A DNA stretch of 33,544 nucleotides from the NCBI GenBank assembly GCA_016200585.1, contig JACQEN010000054.1, positions 1 to 33,544 on the forward strand, written 5' to 3'. Both the position numbers and the translations under genes were made by a program. Below, piece by piece: positions 7,602 through 15,075 of this stretch (position 1 is the first letter of the stretch; each line of letters opens with the position of its first letter). The notes below the pieces were generated by a model. The model did no database searches and had not been told where the DNA came from. It was given only the letters and a program-made list of their open reading frames with translations. Source of the stretch: Deltaproteobacteria bacterium. Lineage in GTDB: Bacteria; Desulfobacterota; Binatia; HRBIN30.

Positions 7602-8450
7602 CTAACGACCCGTCCTGGCAGCGCCTTCCAGCAACCGCAACGCCTGCTCGTGGACGCGGCGGTCACCGCACGCAATCACCTGACCGCCGTTGCCGGCGTA
7701 GCCGCCTTTCCAATCGGTCATCACGCCGCCGGACGCTTCGATGATCGGAATCAGGGCCTGAACGTCGTATGGCAGCAAGCCCGATTCGACGACGAGATCG
7801 ATGCATCCCAGAGCGACCATGCAGTAGGCGTAACAGTCGCCGCTGAAGCGCGTCAGGCGGACGCGCTGCGTGACCGCCTCGAAGGCGGAACGCTCGTCGT
7901 CGCTGAACATCGCCGGATGCGTCGACTGCAGGCGCGCCTCGGAAAGTGCGGCACAGGGCCGCGTCCGCAGCGCTGTCCGCCGACCGGCGATCCGCAACTC
8001 CGCACCAAGGCGGCTGCCGACGAAACGCTCGCCGGTGAACGGCTGATCCATCACACCCAGGATCGGCTTCTCGCCGTCGTGCAACGCCACCAATGTTCCC
8101 CACAACGGAACGCCGGTGATGAAGGCGCGCGTCCCGTCGATCGGATCGATCACCCATGTCAAACCGCAGCGTCCGGCCTCGAAGCCGTGTTCTTCCCCGT
8201 AGATGCCGTGCTCGGGGTAGGTTTGTTTGATGAGGTCGCGAATGGCGGTCTCGGCGGCCTGATCGGCGACGGTCACGGGGTCGTAGTTGCCGCCATCCGC
8301 CTTGTTCTCGACCGACAGTTGTTCGCGGAAGTGTGGCTTGATGACGACGCTCGAGGCATCAGTCAAACGGCCGGCAAACTCGGCGTATTCGATCAGATCG
8401 TCATCGCCGACGACGACCGCAGAGTGCTGTGGCATAGGCACTGGCTTCAT
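7602..8450 (-). CDS. hisN: Histidinol-phosphatase, inositol monophosphatase type (HisN)
   Basis: This is a 282-residue Mg-dependent phosphatase of the inositol monophosphatase fold. Metal ligands are seen in DPVTVAD (57-63), GEEHG (85-89) and WVIDPIDGTRAF (99-110), with a later GLLPYDVQALIPIIEASGG carrying the last Asp. The sequence style (SGDCYAYCMVALGCIDLVVE) matches the HisN subgroup, which removes phosphate from histidinol-phosphate in histidine biosynthesis; other inositol-phosphatase-family activities remain possible. The ATG at 8450 has GGAGA just upstream. It is convergent with the 2-hydroxyacid dehydrogenase (63-bp gap, no convincing terminator) and divergent from the sulfatase-fold gene. 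No other his gene is in the window. Confidence 0.82.
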   Translation of the reverse strand: MKPVPMPQHSAVVVGDDDLIEYAEFAGRLTDASSVVIKPHFREQLSVENKADGGNYDPVTVADQAAETAIRDLIKQTYPEHGIYGEEHGFEAGRCGLTWVIDPIDGTRAFITGVPLWGTLVALHDGEKPILGVMDQPFTGERFVGSRLGAELRIAGRRTALRTRPCAALSEARLQSTHPAMFSDDERSAFEAVTQRVRLTRFSGDCYAYCMVALGCIDLVVESGLLPYDVQALIPIIEASGGVMTDWKGGYAGNGGQVIACGDRRVHEQALRLLEGAARTGR

Positions 8451-8578
8451 TGCGCTCTCCTTAGCGCGGGCGACTTACCGAAGCGAGAAGCCGAACAAGT
8501 GCTTTCTTCTTGGAGTCGGCACTGATACGGCTGCTTGCGAACGAGCACGGAAGACTCGACGAACCGCGCAACGACACG

Positions 8579-10567
8579 ATGACTACCCCGGCGCCTCGGC
8601 AGCCAACCTCATCATCCCCGGTCCTCACGCTCATCCTCGCCGCCGTCGCCTCCGCCTTGCCCGTCGCCGTCGTAGAAGTGTGGCACCTGGCCGCGGGGAT
8701 CGGAATCGGGCGGGTCAGTGAGCTCGCCGTCTTGTGGCGCACGCGGCATTTTCTTGAGGGCTGGGACATCGACATCGATGCCCATTTGCCGCGCAAGCTC
8801 CATGTTCCATTTGCGCTCGATCACCTCGCCGGTCTGCTCACGTTCATCACGCTCACCAGCCTCACCTTGCTGGTGATCTATTGTGTTGTCGCCCTGGCTC
8901 TGGCCCCGATGGCCGCGGCCGTGCATCGCCGACAGCCAACGTGGCGCGGCTGGGATCGTACCTTTCCGATTGCCAGTGCGATGATCTTCTGGCTACCCAC
9001 GATGTACGTCCGTATCGACCAGTTGCTGCAACGCGGCAGCAAGGAAGCGATCGTCTTTACTGCCGGGCTGGCGGTTCTGCTGACGTTCGGCGTCCTACTC
9101 GTCACCGGCAAGCGCGACCTCGTACGCCGATGCATCCGTGTGGCTGCCATTTGCAGCATCGTGCTGACGGCAGCGATCGGCGTCACGGCGGCGCTGCTGC
9201 ACCGGTCGGTTGAACAGCCTGCGGCCGCCGCCGGCGCACCGAACATTCTGCTCATCTCCATCGATTCGCTGCGCGCCGACCATGTCCGCAGCTACGGCTA
9301 CGAGCGTGAAACCACACCGGTCCTCGATCAATTGGCGCGCCAGGGCGGGCTCTTTCGAACCGTTGTCTCACCGACCTCGTGGACCCTGCCGGCGCACCTG
9401 AGCTTGCTGACCTCCTTGACGCCCGAAGAACACGGGGTCGTCGCCGATGGGCTGCAGATCGACGGGCGCCGCACGACCTTTCTGGCCGAAGTGCTCTGGC
9501 GCGGCGGATACGAAACCGCCGGCTTCGTCTCCGGGCCGTATCTCGATGCGATCAACGGCTTCAACAAAGGCTTCGATCTCTACGACGACTACAGCGTGGC
9601 GAAGATCAACTACGACGCCTCGCATCGCAGCGTCACCTCACCCGGCTTGGTGAATCTGGTGACGCGCTGGTTGCACCGCTGGGATTCGGGCAAGCGCCGG
9701 CGCCCGTTCTTCATTTTCTTGCACATGTGGGACGTCCACTACGACTACGTACCGCCGCCGCCGTACGATCAACTATTCGATCCGCAGTATCACGGAACCA
9801 TCGACGGCAAGAACTTCATCGACAACCCACGCGTTGCGCGTACCATGGATCGGCGCGACCTCGATCACATCGTAGCGCTGTACGACGGAGAGATTCGTTT
9901 TACCGACCTGCATGTCGGCAAGGTTTTATCGAAACTACAGGAGCTCGGCGTTTTCGATCAGACGATCGTCGTCGTTACTGCCGATCACGGTGATGAGTTC
10001 TTCGAGCACGGCAACAAGGGGCATGCGAAAACGCTCTACGACGAGTCGCTGCTGGTTCCCCTGATCATGCGCTATCCGGCCAAGATTCGTGCCGGTACGG
10101 TCGTCGATTCGCAGGTTCGGCTTACGGACGTGGCTCCGACGATCCTTTCTTTGGCGGGGATTCCCCGGCCCGCCAGCTTTGGTGCCGCGGCCCTTGACGC
10201 AGCACAGGCCGGGCACGATCTCACACCGTGGATCCATGCCGTAGCGCCGACACCGCTGCCGGCGCTACTGGCGTTCGGCGACATGGAGCTCGCCGATGCA
10301 CCGCGCAAGCTCGCAGCCGTGCGTACGCAGACGCACAAGCTCATCCGCGCGCTGCAAGCGGGCGGCGACGAAGAGTTGTACGACGTGCAAAAGGATCCCG
10401 GCGAGCAAACCAATCTCATTCACCGCAACTCGACGCAAGAACTGTCGCTGAGCCAGACGCTCGATGGCTGGCGACATGCGGCCGCGGACCCGTCGCGTGC
10501 GGCCCGCCCAGTGCAAATCGGCGAAGAGCAGCGGGAGCGCTTGCGGGCGCTTGGCTACATGCGCTGA
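8579..10567 (+). CDS. Membrane-anchored sulfatase-fold hydrolase/transferase
   Basis: This is a 662-residue protein with an N-terminal membrane part (about four to five hydrophobic helices between residues 14 and 207) followed by an alkaline-phosphatase/sulfatase domain starting at PNILLISIDSLRADH (221-235). Metal residues are visible (D229, and TADHGDEFFEHG later). At the position where sulfatases carry the formylglycine Cys/Ser (C/S-x-P-x-R), this protein reads T-L-P-A-H (269-273), so Thr is the likely nucleophile. That pattern is closer to phosphoethanolamine/lipoteichoic-type transferases and unclassified sulfatase-like enzymes than to true sulfatases. ATG 8579 is chosen over an upstream TTG because it directly precedes the hydrophobic helix. 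The active site should face the periplasm. Substrate is unknown. Confidence 0.8.
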   Translation: MTTPAPRQPTSSSPVLTLILAAVASALPVAVVEVWHLAAGIGIGRVSELAVLWRTRHFLEGWDIDIDAHLPRKLHVPFALDHLAGLLTFITLTSLTLLVIYCVVALALAPMAAAVHRRQPTWRGWDRTFPIASAMIFWLPTMYVRIDQLLQRGSKEAIVFTAGLAVLLTFGVLLVTGKRDLVRRCIRVAAICSIVLTAAIGVTAALLHRSVEQPAAAAGAPNILLISIDSLRADHVRSYGYERETTPVLDQLARQGGLFRTVVSPTSWTLPAHLSLLTSLTPEEHGVVADGLQIDGRRTTFLAEVLWRGGYETAGFVSGPYLDAINGFNKGFDLYDDYSVAKINYDASHRSVTSPGLVNLVTRWLHRWDSGKRRRPFFIFLHMWDVHYDYVPPPPYDQLFDPQYHGTIDGKNFIDNPRVARTMDRRDLDHIVALYDGEIRFTDLHVGKVLSKLQELGVFDQTIVVVTADHGDEFFEHGNKGHAKTLYDESLLVPLIMRYPAKIRAGTVVDSQVRLTDVAPTILSLAGIPRPASFGAAALDAAQAGHDLTPWIHAVAPTPLPALLAFGDMELADAPRKLAAVRTQTHKLIRALQAGGDEELYDVQKDPGEQTNLIHRNSTQELSLSQTLDGWRHAAADPSRAARPVQIGEEQRERLRALGYMR

Positions 10568-10601
10568 AGATCGGCGCCATGCCGGTCGAATGGGCTCGGC
10601 C

Positions 10602-10621
10602 GCCGACACGCAACCGTCGGC
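10602..10621. terminator. Weak hairpin between convergent genes
   Basis: GCCGAC (10602-10607) pairs with GTCGGC (10616-10621) across an 8-nt loop in the 70-bp gap between the converging sulfatase-fold and ATPase genes. There is no T tract on either strand, so it is a candidate only. Confidence 0.3.
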
Positions 10622-10637
10622 AATCGGGTTCGATTCC

Positions 10638-12128
10638 TCAGCGACGAGGCGCACCCTTCTTGGGTCGGGCCTTGCGGTTGGCGCGGCTTCGCGGTGTGGA
10701 ATCGTCGCCGACGCGTGGCCCCTCACCGGCACTACGGACGATCGTGGCGGCTTGCGCCACCAAGGCTTGGTCCGCGTCTTGCCTGCGTTTGGCGGCTTGC
10801 GCCTGACGATTCTGGCGCCGCCGTGCCGACGCCTCCGCCTTCTCTTGCTGCAGTTGTGCGAGCCTTGCTTGCTCGTCCTCTGCGACCCAGGCTTTGATCG
10901 TGCCGTCGAGCTTTTTCATCTCCGCATCGACGCCGGCGTGCTTGAGAAACAAGAGGAAGCGATTGTCGACGATTCGCAACAACTGCCGCCGGCGGTCGTA
11001 GGACAGGATGGGCGGGTGGACACCGCGTTTCCTCTGAAACGCCTCGATCCGCTCCAACACGTCGTCAATGAGATCTTCGTCGACAAAGGGCTCGAGGTTC
11101 GGCGCGACGCGGCCCGAGGCAAGAATCGCTTCGCGGCCGATGCCGTCCCGAAGGTTCTCAATGTTGGTGTGGAGAAGATGCAGCATCACAACCGCCGCAG
11201 CTCGGCTCTTGCCGGACTGTCGGCGAGTCCAGAATCGATCGATGAAGTATCGGTACGAAACACTCAGCTCGCCCAACATGTCGGAGATGACCTCGTCGAC
11301 AAAGGGCTGGCACTGATCGCCACCCAGGTCGCGCCCGGTCATCAACGAAAGCGCGCGCTGGGTCGCATCGGAGAGAATTCCGACGCATCCCATGGAATCG
11401 AGAACCAGCCGCTCCCGCACCGGCGGCGGCAGGGAGCGACCGACCGTGCGCTCATAGGCTTGCGCCACGGAATCGAGGGCGACCGGCGTCCAGCGCCCCG
11501 CGTCGATGAGAACGGAGCGCCCGACGAGATCACCCGAAAGGAGACTCAGCCGGTCGGTATCGCTCCACACGCCAACGACCACGAATACCAACGGGCTCGA
11601 TTCGTAGGCCGCCTTGAGATCGTGAGCCAGGGTACGTTGCACCTTCCACTTGAGGTAATGAAAATCTTCCAGCACCACGACGCGGATCTTGGTCTGGCGT
11701 TCGATGAGCCGCAGGACGTCTCGCACGTTGGCCAGATCGATCTGCGGTGCGACGCGCAACTCGGCGACCTCGTCGGCTTCGCGATCGGTCGCCACATTCA
11801 CCGTCGCCGTCAACGACTTGGATTTCTTACGACGCTCGTTGACCACGAGCGCGATGTCGGCTTCGCTCAGCACGAGGCGATAGACGTCGGTCACTTTCAT
11901 TTGTGACGAGCACTGAACGACGATGTAGGGCGTATTCGCAAGTTGGTGGCGCATAAGCGCCGACTTCCCCGTGTCCGCGTTTCCAAACACAACGACGTGC
12001 TTGCCCGCCGCCATCGCTCTGCGAAATCGGTCATCGACGCCATCGCGCGTTACGTAGATGGCCTGTGAGCGATCGCGACCGAGCCAAAGGGGCGAGTCCG
12101 GTGTATCCGAGGTTCCGGTTGCGGTCAT
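10638..12128 (-). CDS. P-loop ATPase coupled to a TIR-like protein (candidate defence partner)
   Basis: This is a 496-residue AAA/STAND-like ATPase. Walker A is FGNADTGKSA (48-57) and a Walker B-like strand is VVVLEDFHYL (150-159). A sensor-1-like strand VFVVVGVWSDTDR (181-193) is followed by DLVGRSVLIDAGRW (200-213), in a layout like Orc/Cdc6-type AAA proteins. Residues 410-455 look like a charged coiled coil, and the last 35 or so residues are rich in Arg and Lys (RSRANRKARPKKGAPRR), possibly nucleic-acid binding. The start at 12128 overlaps the stop of the TIR-like gene as ATGA and has GGGAGGT six bases upstream, so an upstream in-frame start is unlikely. Translational coupling argues that the two proteins act together. 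I do not recognise a characterised family. Confidence 0.85.
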   Translation of the reverse strand: MTATGTSDTPDSPLWLGRDRSQAIYVTRDGVDDRFRRAMAAGKHVVVFGNADTGKSALMRHQLANTPYIVVQCSSQMKVTDVYRLVLSEADIALVVNERRKKSKSLTATVNVATDREADEVAELRVAPQIDLANVRDVLRLIERQTKIRVVVLEDFHYLKWKVQRTLAHDLKAAYESSPLVFVVVGVWSDTDRLSLLSGDLVGRSVLIDAGRWTPVALDSVAQAYERTVGRSLPPPVRERLVLDSMGCVGILSDATQRALSLMTGRDLGGDQCQPFVDEVISDMLGELSVSYRYFIDRFWTRRQSGKSRAAAVVMLHLLHTNIENLRDGIGREAILASGRVAPNLEPFVDEDLIDDVLERIEAFQRKRGVHPPILSYDRRRQLLRIVDNRFLLFLKHAGVDAEMKKLDGTIKAWVAEDEQARLAQLQQEKAEASARRRQNRQAQAAKRRQDADQALVAQAATIVRSAGEGPRVGDDSTPRSRANRKARPKKGAPRR

Positions 12129-12991
12129 TTCGCTACCTCCCAATGTGTCCCCTCGGAAAGCCAACGTGTACCCGAGGTGTTCACCGCACAGCCCGCCAGT
12201 CGCAAGCGTTCCGCCAAGCGGTTTCGATCCTGCGGCGTTCCCTCGAAGCGAAGGACGTAACGACCACCGATGTCGCTGAACGGGCGGACGTCCCCGACCT
12301 GCACCAAAATCGTCGCGTCGGCATTGCGGCCGAACGCCATACCCGCCTCGAACAGGACATTTGCTCGCGGCTGCGGCGTGAGCTCGCTCTCGTAAGGTGG
12401 ATCGTTGGAGGCACGAAACGCCGAGCGCAGCTGCGCTTCATCATCCCCGGTCAGCAGAACGATCAAGGCGCAGGCGTGAGCGAAAGCGGTGTCGAGCACC
12501 TCGCCGACGTAGGGCGAAGGTTTGCCCGTGAGCACAACCGCAGAGTCCCACTCGATCGGGTTGAGCCCGAGTGCCGACAAGAACGCGAACAGAGAATCGC
12601 GCACGGGCAGGTTGCGTCCGTGAATCACGAAGACGTCTGTGGGACTCGGCTTGGCGCCGCTTCGACCTGGGGTCGTACTGGGCATCGGAGCTCCTTCTCG
12701 TTTCGCAGTCGCTTCCAAGAAAGCAATCTGACCGCGGATATACCGTGGTCGTAGTTCAGTCACCGACCATGTCTCCGTTCCACCGACGACCGTGACTCGG
12801 TCGCCGACGCGGATTGGATCGGACGGATCGAGCGTAAGGACGCACTCGTCACCGACCGGGTCCCCGACGATACCGACGACTCGGCGAACCGATGCATCCT
12901 CGGCGACCACGTCGAGAGGCTGCCCTGCCGCCCGGGCCAATCGTGCAAACGTCGTTGCGGCAAAATCTTGAGAGTCGTGCGAGTCGCTCAT
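12125..12991 (-). CDS. TIR-like domain protein (predicted nucleotide-binding/NADase effector)
   Basis: This is a 288-residue protein (from the ATG). The C-terminal part, from about residue 118, matches the predicted nucleotide-binding TIR-like family (Pfam PF10137/COG4271 type, the TIR form also found in CBASS and STING effectors): TDVFVIHGRN, then ALIVLLTGDDE, then RANVLFEAGMAFGR with the expected catalytic Glu (about residue 215), then a C-terminal SDIGGRYVLRFEG. By family knowledge such domains cleave NAD+ when activated. The first 105 residues form a separate, probably beta-rich region (DPSDPIRVGDRVTVVGG) that I cannot assign; it could sense the trigger. A GTG four codons upstream (13003) is an alternative start; neither has a good ribosome binding site. 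The gene overlaps the downstream ATPase by ATGA and follows an FGGY kinase by 113 bp. Confidence 0.82.
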   Translation of the reverse strand: MSDSHDSQDFAATTFARLARAAGQPLDVVAEDASVRRVVGIVGDPVGDECVLTLDPSDPIRVGDRVTVVGGTETWSVTELRPRYIRGQIAFLEATAKREGAPMPSTTPGRSGAKPSPTDVFVIHGRNLPVRDSLFAFLSALGLNPIEWDSAVVLTGKPSPYVGEVLDTAFAHACALIVLLTGDDEAQLRSAFRASNDPPYESELTPQPRANVLFEAGMAFGRNADATILVQVGDVRPFSDIGGRYVLRFEGTPQDRNRLAERLRLAGCAVNTSGTRWLSEGTHWEVAK

Positions 12992-13104
12992 GGACGGGGA
13001 CACAGCGCGAAAGACGCCGACAAAAGCCTAATTCGCCTGTCGATGTCACAGCATGCAACAACCACTCCGAGGTGTCCAGGTTCAAGCCCAGCTCGCAACC
13101 GCCT

Positions 13105-14685
13105 TCACGCGTTCAGCCTTGCGTACATCTTGCGGTTGCTGCGGTAGGCGCCGACGAACTCACGAAACAGCTCGTCGTAGATCTTGCGGTTGTCCGGGTT
13201 CGGCTCGTAGGTTGCATCGATCTTCACGCGCTTCGGGATGTCATCGATCTTCAGGTAGCCGAGGGCAATGCAAGCGAGGAAGGCGGCGCCACGGGCGTTG
13301 GCCAGCCGCGGCTGGCGCACCTTGCGAATACGCCGGTCGAGGACGTCGGCGTGGATCTGGCACCACAGCGCCGAGTCGGCACCACCGCCGATGAAATGGA
13401 TGTCGTCGAGCTTGCGGCGCGTGTAGCGCTCGACCTGTTGCAGCATCCAGCGCGTGTTGTAGGCAACGCCCTCGAAGACGGCGCGTACCATGTGGGCGCG
13501 TGTCGACGTCAGCGACAGGTTCAGAAATCCGCCGCGCAGGTGATGATCTTCGACCGGCGTACGCTCACCGTTGAGCCACGGAAAGAACAGCAACTTGCCG
13601 CTGCCAGGCGCGACGGGCGCGGCCATCTGGTTGAGGCGGTCGAAGAAGTCGGCGGGCGGCGGACCTTCGGCTAATTCGTCCTGAGCAAAGAAGACGTTGT
13701 CGCGCAACGTCGTCAGACAAGCGCCGGCAACATCCTGCTCGGTGGCAATGAGATACTTGCCCGGAACTCCGGACGGCAACGAGGTCATGTTGTGGAGGAT
13801 GTCGACCCTTTTGAAGGGAACGTGACAGGTCAGCCACGAGGATGTCCCAATGTACAGATGCGGCGCGCAGTCGCGTACCGCACCGGAACCGACCGCCGCC
13901 GATTCGGTATCCGGCGTTCCGGTCACCACCTGCACGTCGTCGCGCAGGCCGAGCTCGGAGGCAATCGCTTTGGTGATTGGGCCAAGCACGCTGCAGGTCG
14001 GACGCAGGTCGGGCAGCTTGGTGCGATCGATTCCCGACATGGCAAGCAGCCCGTCGTCGTAGCGAACCTTCGACAGGTCGCGATTGTCCGTGACCCAGTG
14101 CGTCGTGATGGTGTCGTACGATGCCGCAAACTGTCCGGTGAGCCGCATGTTCAAGTAGTCCATCGGCTCGAGCAGCTTGAACGCCTGGCGATAGATCTCG
14201 GCTCGTTCGTTTTTCAGAAACAGGATGTGACCGATCGAGTCCTTGCCGGTGTGCGATGGGACGCCGCCGGTGAGCGCCAGCCATTTGCGCAGCTTGGTGA
14301 CACCATAGCCGGCGACGCGTACGCGGCCGGCGGTGAGTTGCGCGGCGTACGGAGCGCCGCGCGTGTCCATCCAGATAATGGCATTCATCAAGTGGCGGCC
14401 GCTGCGGTCGACCGCAACGGTCCCGACCCACTGTGAGGTGCAACTGATGGCGACGACGTCTTGCGACGGCACGATGCCACGCGCCAGCAGCCGTTTGGCC
14501 GCCGTGGAAATCGCGCCCCACCAGTCGTCGGGGTCCTGCTCGGCACCGCCGTTGGCCAGCAGAAAGAGCTGGGTGCGCTCGATTTCATGGGCGATCACGT
14601 CGCCGCTGGTCGAAACCAGGGCGACCTTCGGGCCGCCGGTACCGAGGTCGATGGCGAGGATGTACTTGTCGCTTGCGGCAGGCAT
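13105..14685 (-). CDS. FGGY-family carbohydrate kinase (xylulokinase-like)
   Basis: This is a 526-residue ATP-dependent sugar kinase of the actin-like ASKHA fold. The N-terminal phosphate-binding loop is AIDLGTGGPK (11-20). ISCTSQWVGTVAVD and the substrate-side segment NAIIWMDTRG follow. The C-terminal domain has FFPWLNGERTPVEDHHLRG (with the family's conserved Asp/Arg region) and the adenosine-binding IHFIGGGADSALWCQ. ATG 14685 is preferred over a TTG two codons upstream; the ribosome binding site is weak. Which sugar is phosphorylated cannot be told: xylulose-, ribulose- and glycerol-type kinases share these motifs, and no isomerase or sugar transporter gene is adjacent. It could be on one transcript with the TIR-like/ATPase pair 113 bp downstream, but no functional link is evident. 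Confidence 0.88.
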   Translation of the reverse strand: MPAASDKYILAIDLGTGGPKVALVSTSGDVIAHEIERTQLFLLANGGAEQDPDDWWGAISTAAKRLLARGIVPSQDVVAISCTSQWVGTVAVDRSGRHLMNAIIWMDTRGAPYAAQLTAGRVRVAGYGVTKLRKWLALTGGVPSHTGKDSIGHILFLKNERAEIYRQAFKLLEPMDYLNMRLTGQFAASYDTITTHWVTDNRDLSKVRYDDGLLAMSGIDRTKLPDLRPTCSVLGPITKAIASELGLRDDVQVVTGTPDTESAAVGSGAVRDCAPHLYIGTSSWLTCHVPFKRVDILHNMTSLPSGVPGKYLIATEQDVAGACLTTLRDNVFFAQDELAEGPPPADFFDRLNQMAAPVAPGSGKLLFFPWLNGERTPVEDHHLRGGFLNLSLTSTRAHMVRAVFEGVAYNTRWMLQQVERYTRRKLDDIHFIGGGADSALWCQIHADVLDRRIRKVRQPRLANARGAAFLACIALGYLKIDDIPKRVKIDATYEPNPDNRKIYDELFREFVGAYRSNRKMYARLNA

Positions 14686-14753
14686 CGTCAAAAGTTTCTA
14701 CCAGGAGCACCGAACAGGGTACTGAGCAATCAATGGGTCCGGACCGACGATGA

Positions 14754-14945
14754 TCAACCCTTGGTGACCACGAACTCACCGGTCGCCAGACCGAGTGGCC
14801 GCTGCTTGGAGCGTCGTTGAAGCAAAGGACGAATCTCAGCAATCGGCACGTTGCGGTTGCAGACAATGATCGTCTCGCCCTTGGCAACCTTGGCCAGGTA
14901 GCGCGAGAGATGGGTCTTGGCTTCGTGAATATTGATCTCAATCAT
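14754..14945 (-). CDS. Phd/YefM-family antitoxin, apparently without a toxin
   Basis: This is a 63-residue protein. Its N-terminus, INIHEAKTHLSRYLAKVAKG, is the DNA-binding fold of Phd/YefM antitoxins, followed by ETIIVCNRNVPIAEIRPL, the family's beta strand and hinge. In a standard pair a PIN or RelE/Doc toxin gene follows within a few bases, but here only about 70 bp separate it from the FGGY kinase start and no toxin is found on either side. The start at ATG 14945 fits the family; an ATG three codons upstream (14954) is possible. The gene is divergent from the HxlR regulator. It may be a solitary remnant or a DNA-binding repressor. Confidence 0.75.
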   Translation of the reverse strand: MIEINIHEAKTHLSRYLAKVAKGETIIVCNRNVPIAEIRPLLQRRSKQRPLGLATGEFVVTKG

Positions 14946-15022
14946 GATCCGCATCTGGCCTGGAAAGATGATCAAGTCAATTCCCTTTGCAACACCCCTG
15001 GCGGTGCCGTTTCTGCATTGGC

Positions 15023-15052
15023 TTGACGCCGCTCCAGCTTTCAACGCATACT
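15023..15052 (+). promoter_or_regulatory. Sigma70-like promoter of the HxlR gene
   Basis: TTGACG (15023-15028) and CATACT (15047-15052) are spaced by 18 bp, close to the -35/-10 consensus. Transcription would start near 15060, inside the palindrome at 15054-15070, leaving a leader of about 16 nt. Confidence 0.5.
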
Positions 15053-15053
15053 A

Positions 15054-15070
15054 AGTTCTAATTTGGAACT
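15054..15070. promoter_or_regulatory. Operator-like palindrome AGTTC-N7-GAACT
   Basis: A perfect 5-bp inverted repeat with a 7-bp AT-rich centre covers the predicted transcription start and ends 5 bp before the HxlR start codon. A protein bound here would block transcription, so autoregulation by the HxlR product is likely. HxlR/DUF24 regulators are known to bind short inverted repeats at their own or adjacent promoters. Confidence 0.55.
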
Positions 15071-15075
15071 GATGT

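Noticed and set aside
10600-10645. tRNA-like T-arm (GGGTTCGATTCC) after the sulfatase-fold gene
   Set aside because: The T stem has a C-C mismatch, no acceptor stem partner is found about 70 bases upstream, and no anticodon arm can be built.
10464-11906. Plus-strand open frame opposite the ATPase
   Set aside because: The minus frame has Walker motifs, a coupled start and a ribosome binding site; the plus frame has none of these.
10638-14685. Reading the TIR-like/ATPase/FGGY run as a CBASS or Thoeris operon
   Set aside because: No cyclic nucleotide synthase, SIR2/SLOG-type ThsA or other signature gene is present; the FGGY kinase is separated by 113 bp and has no known link to defence.
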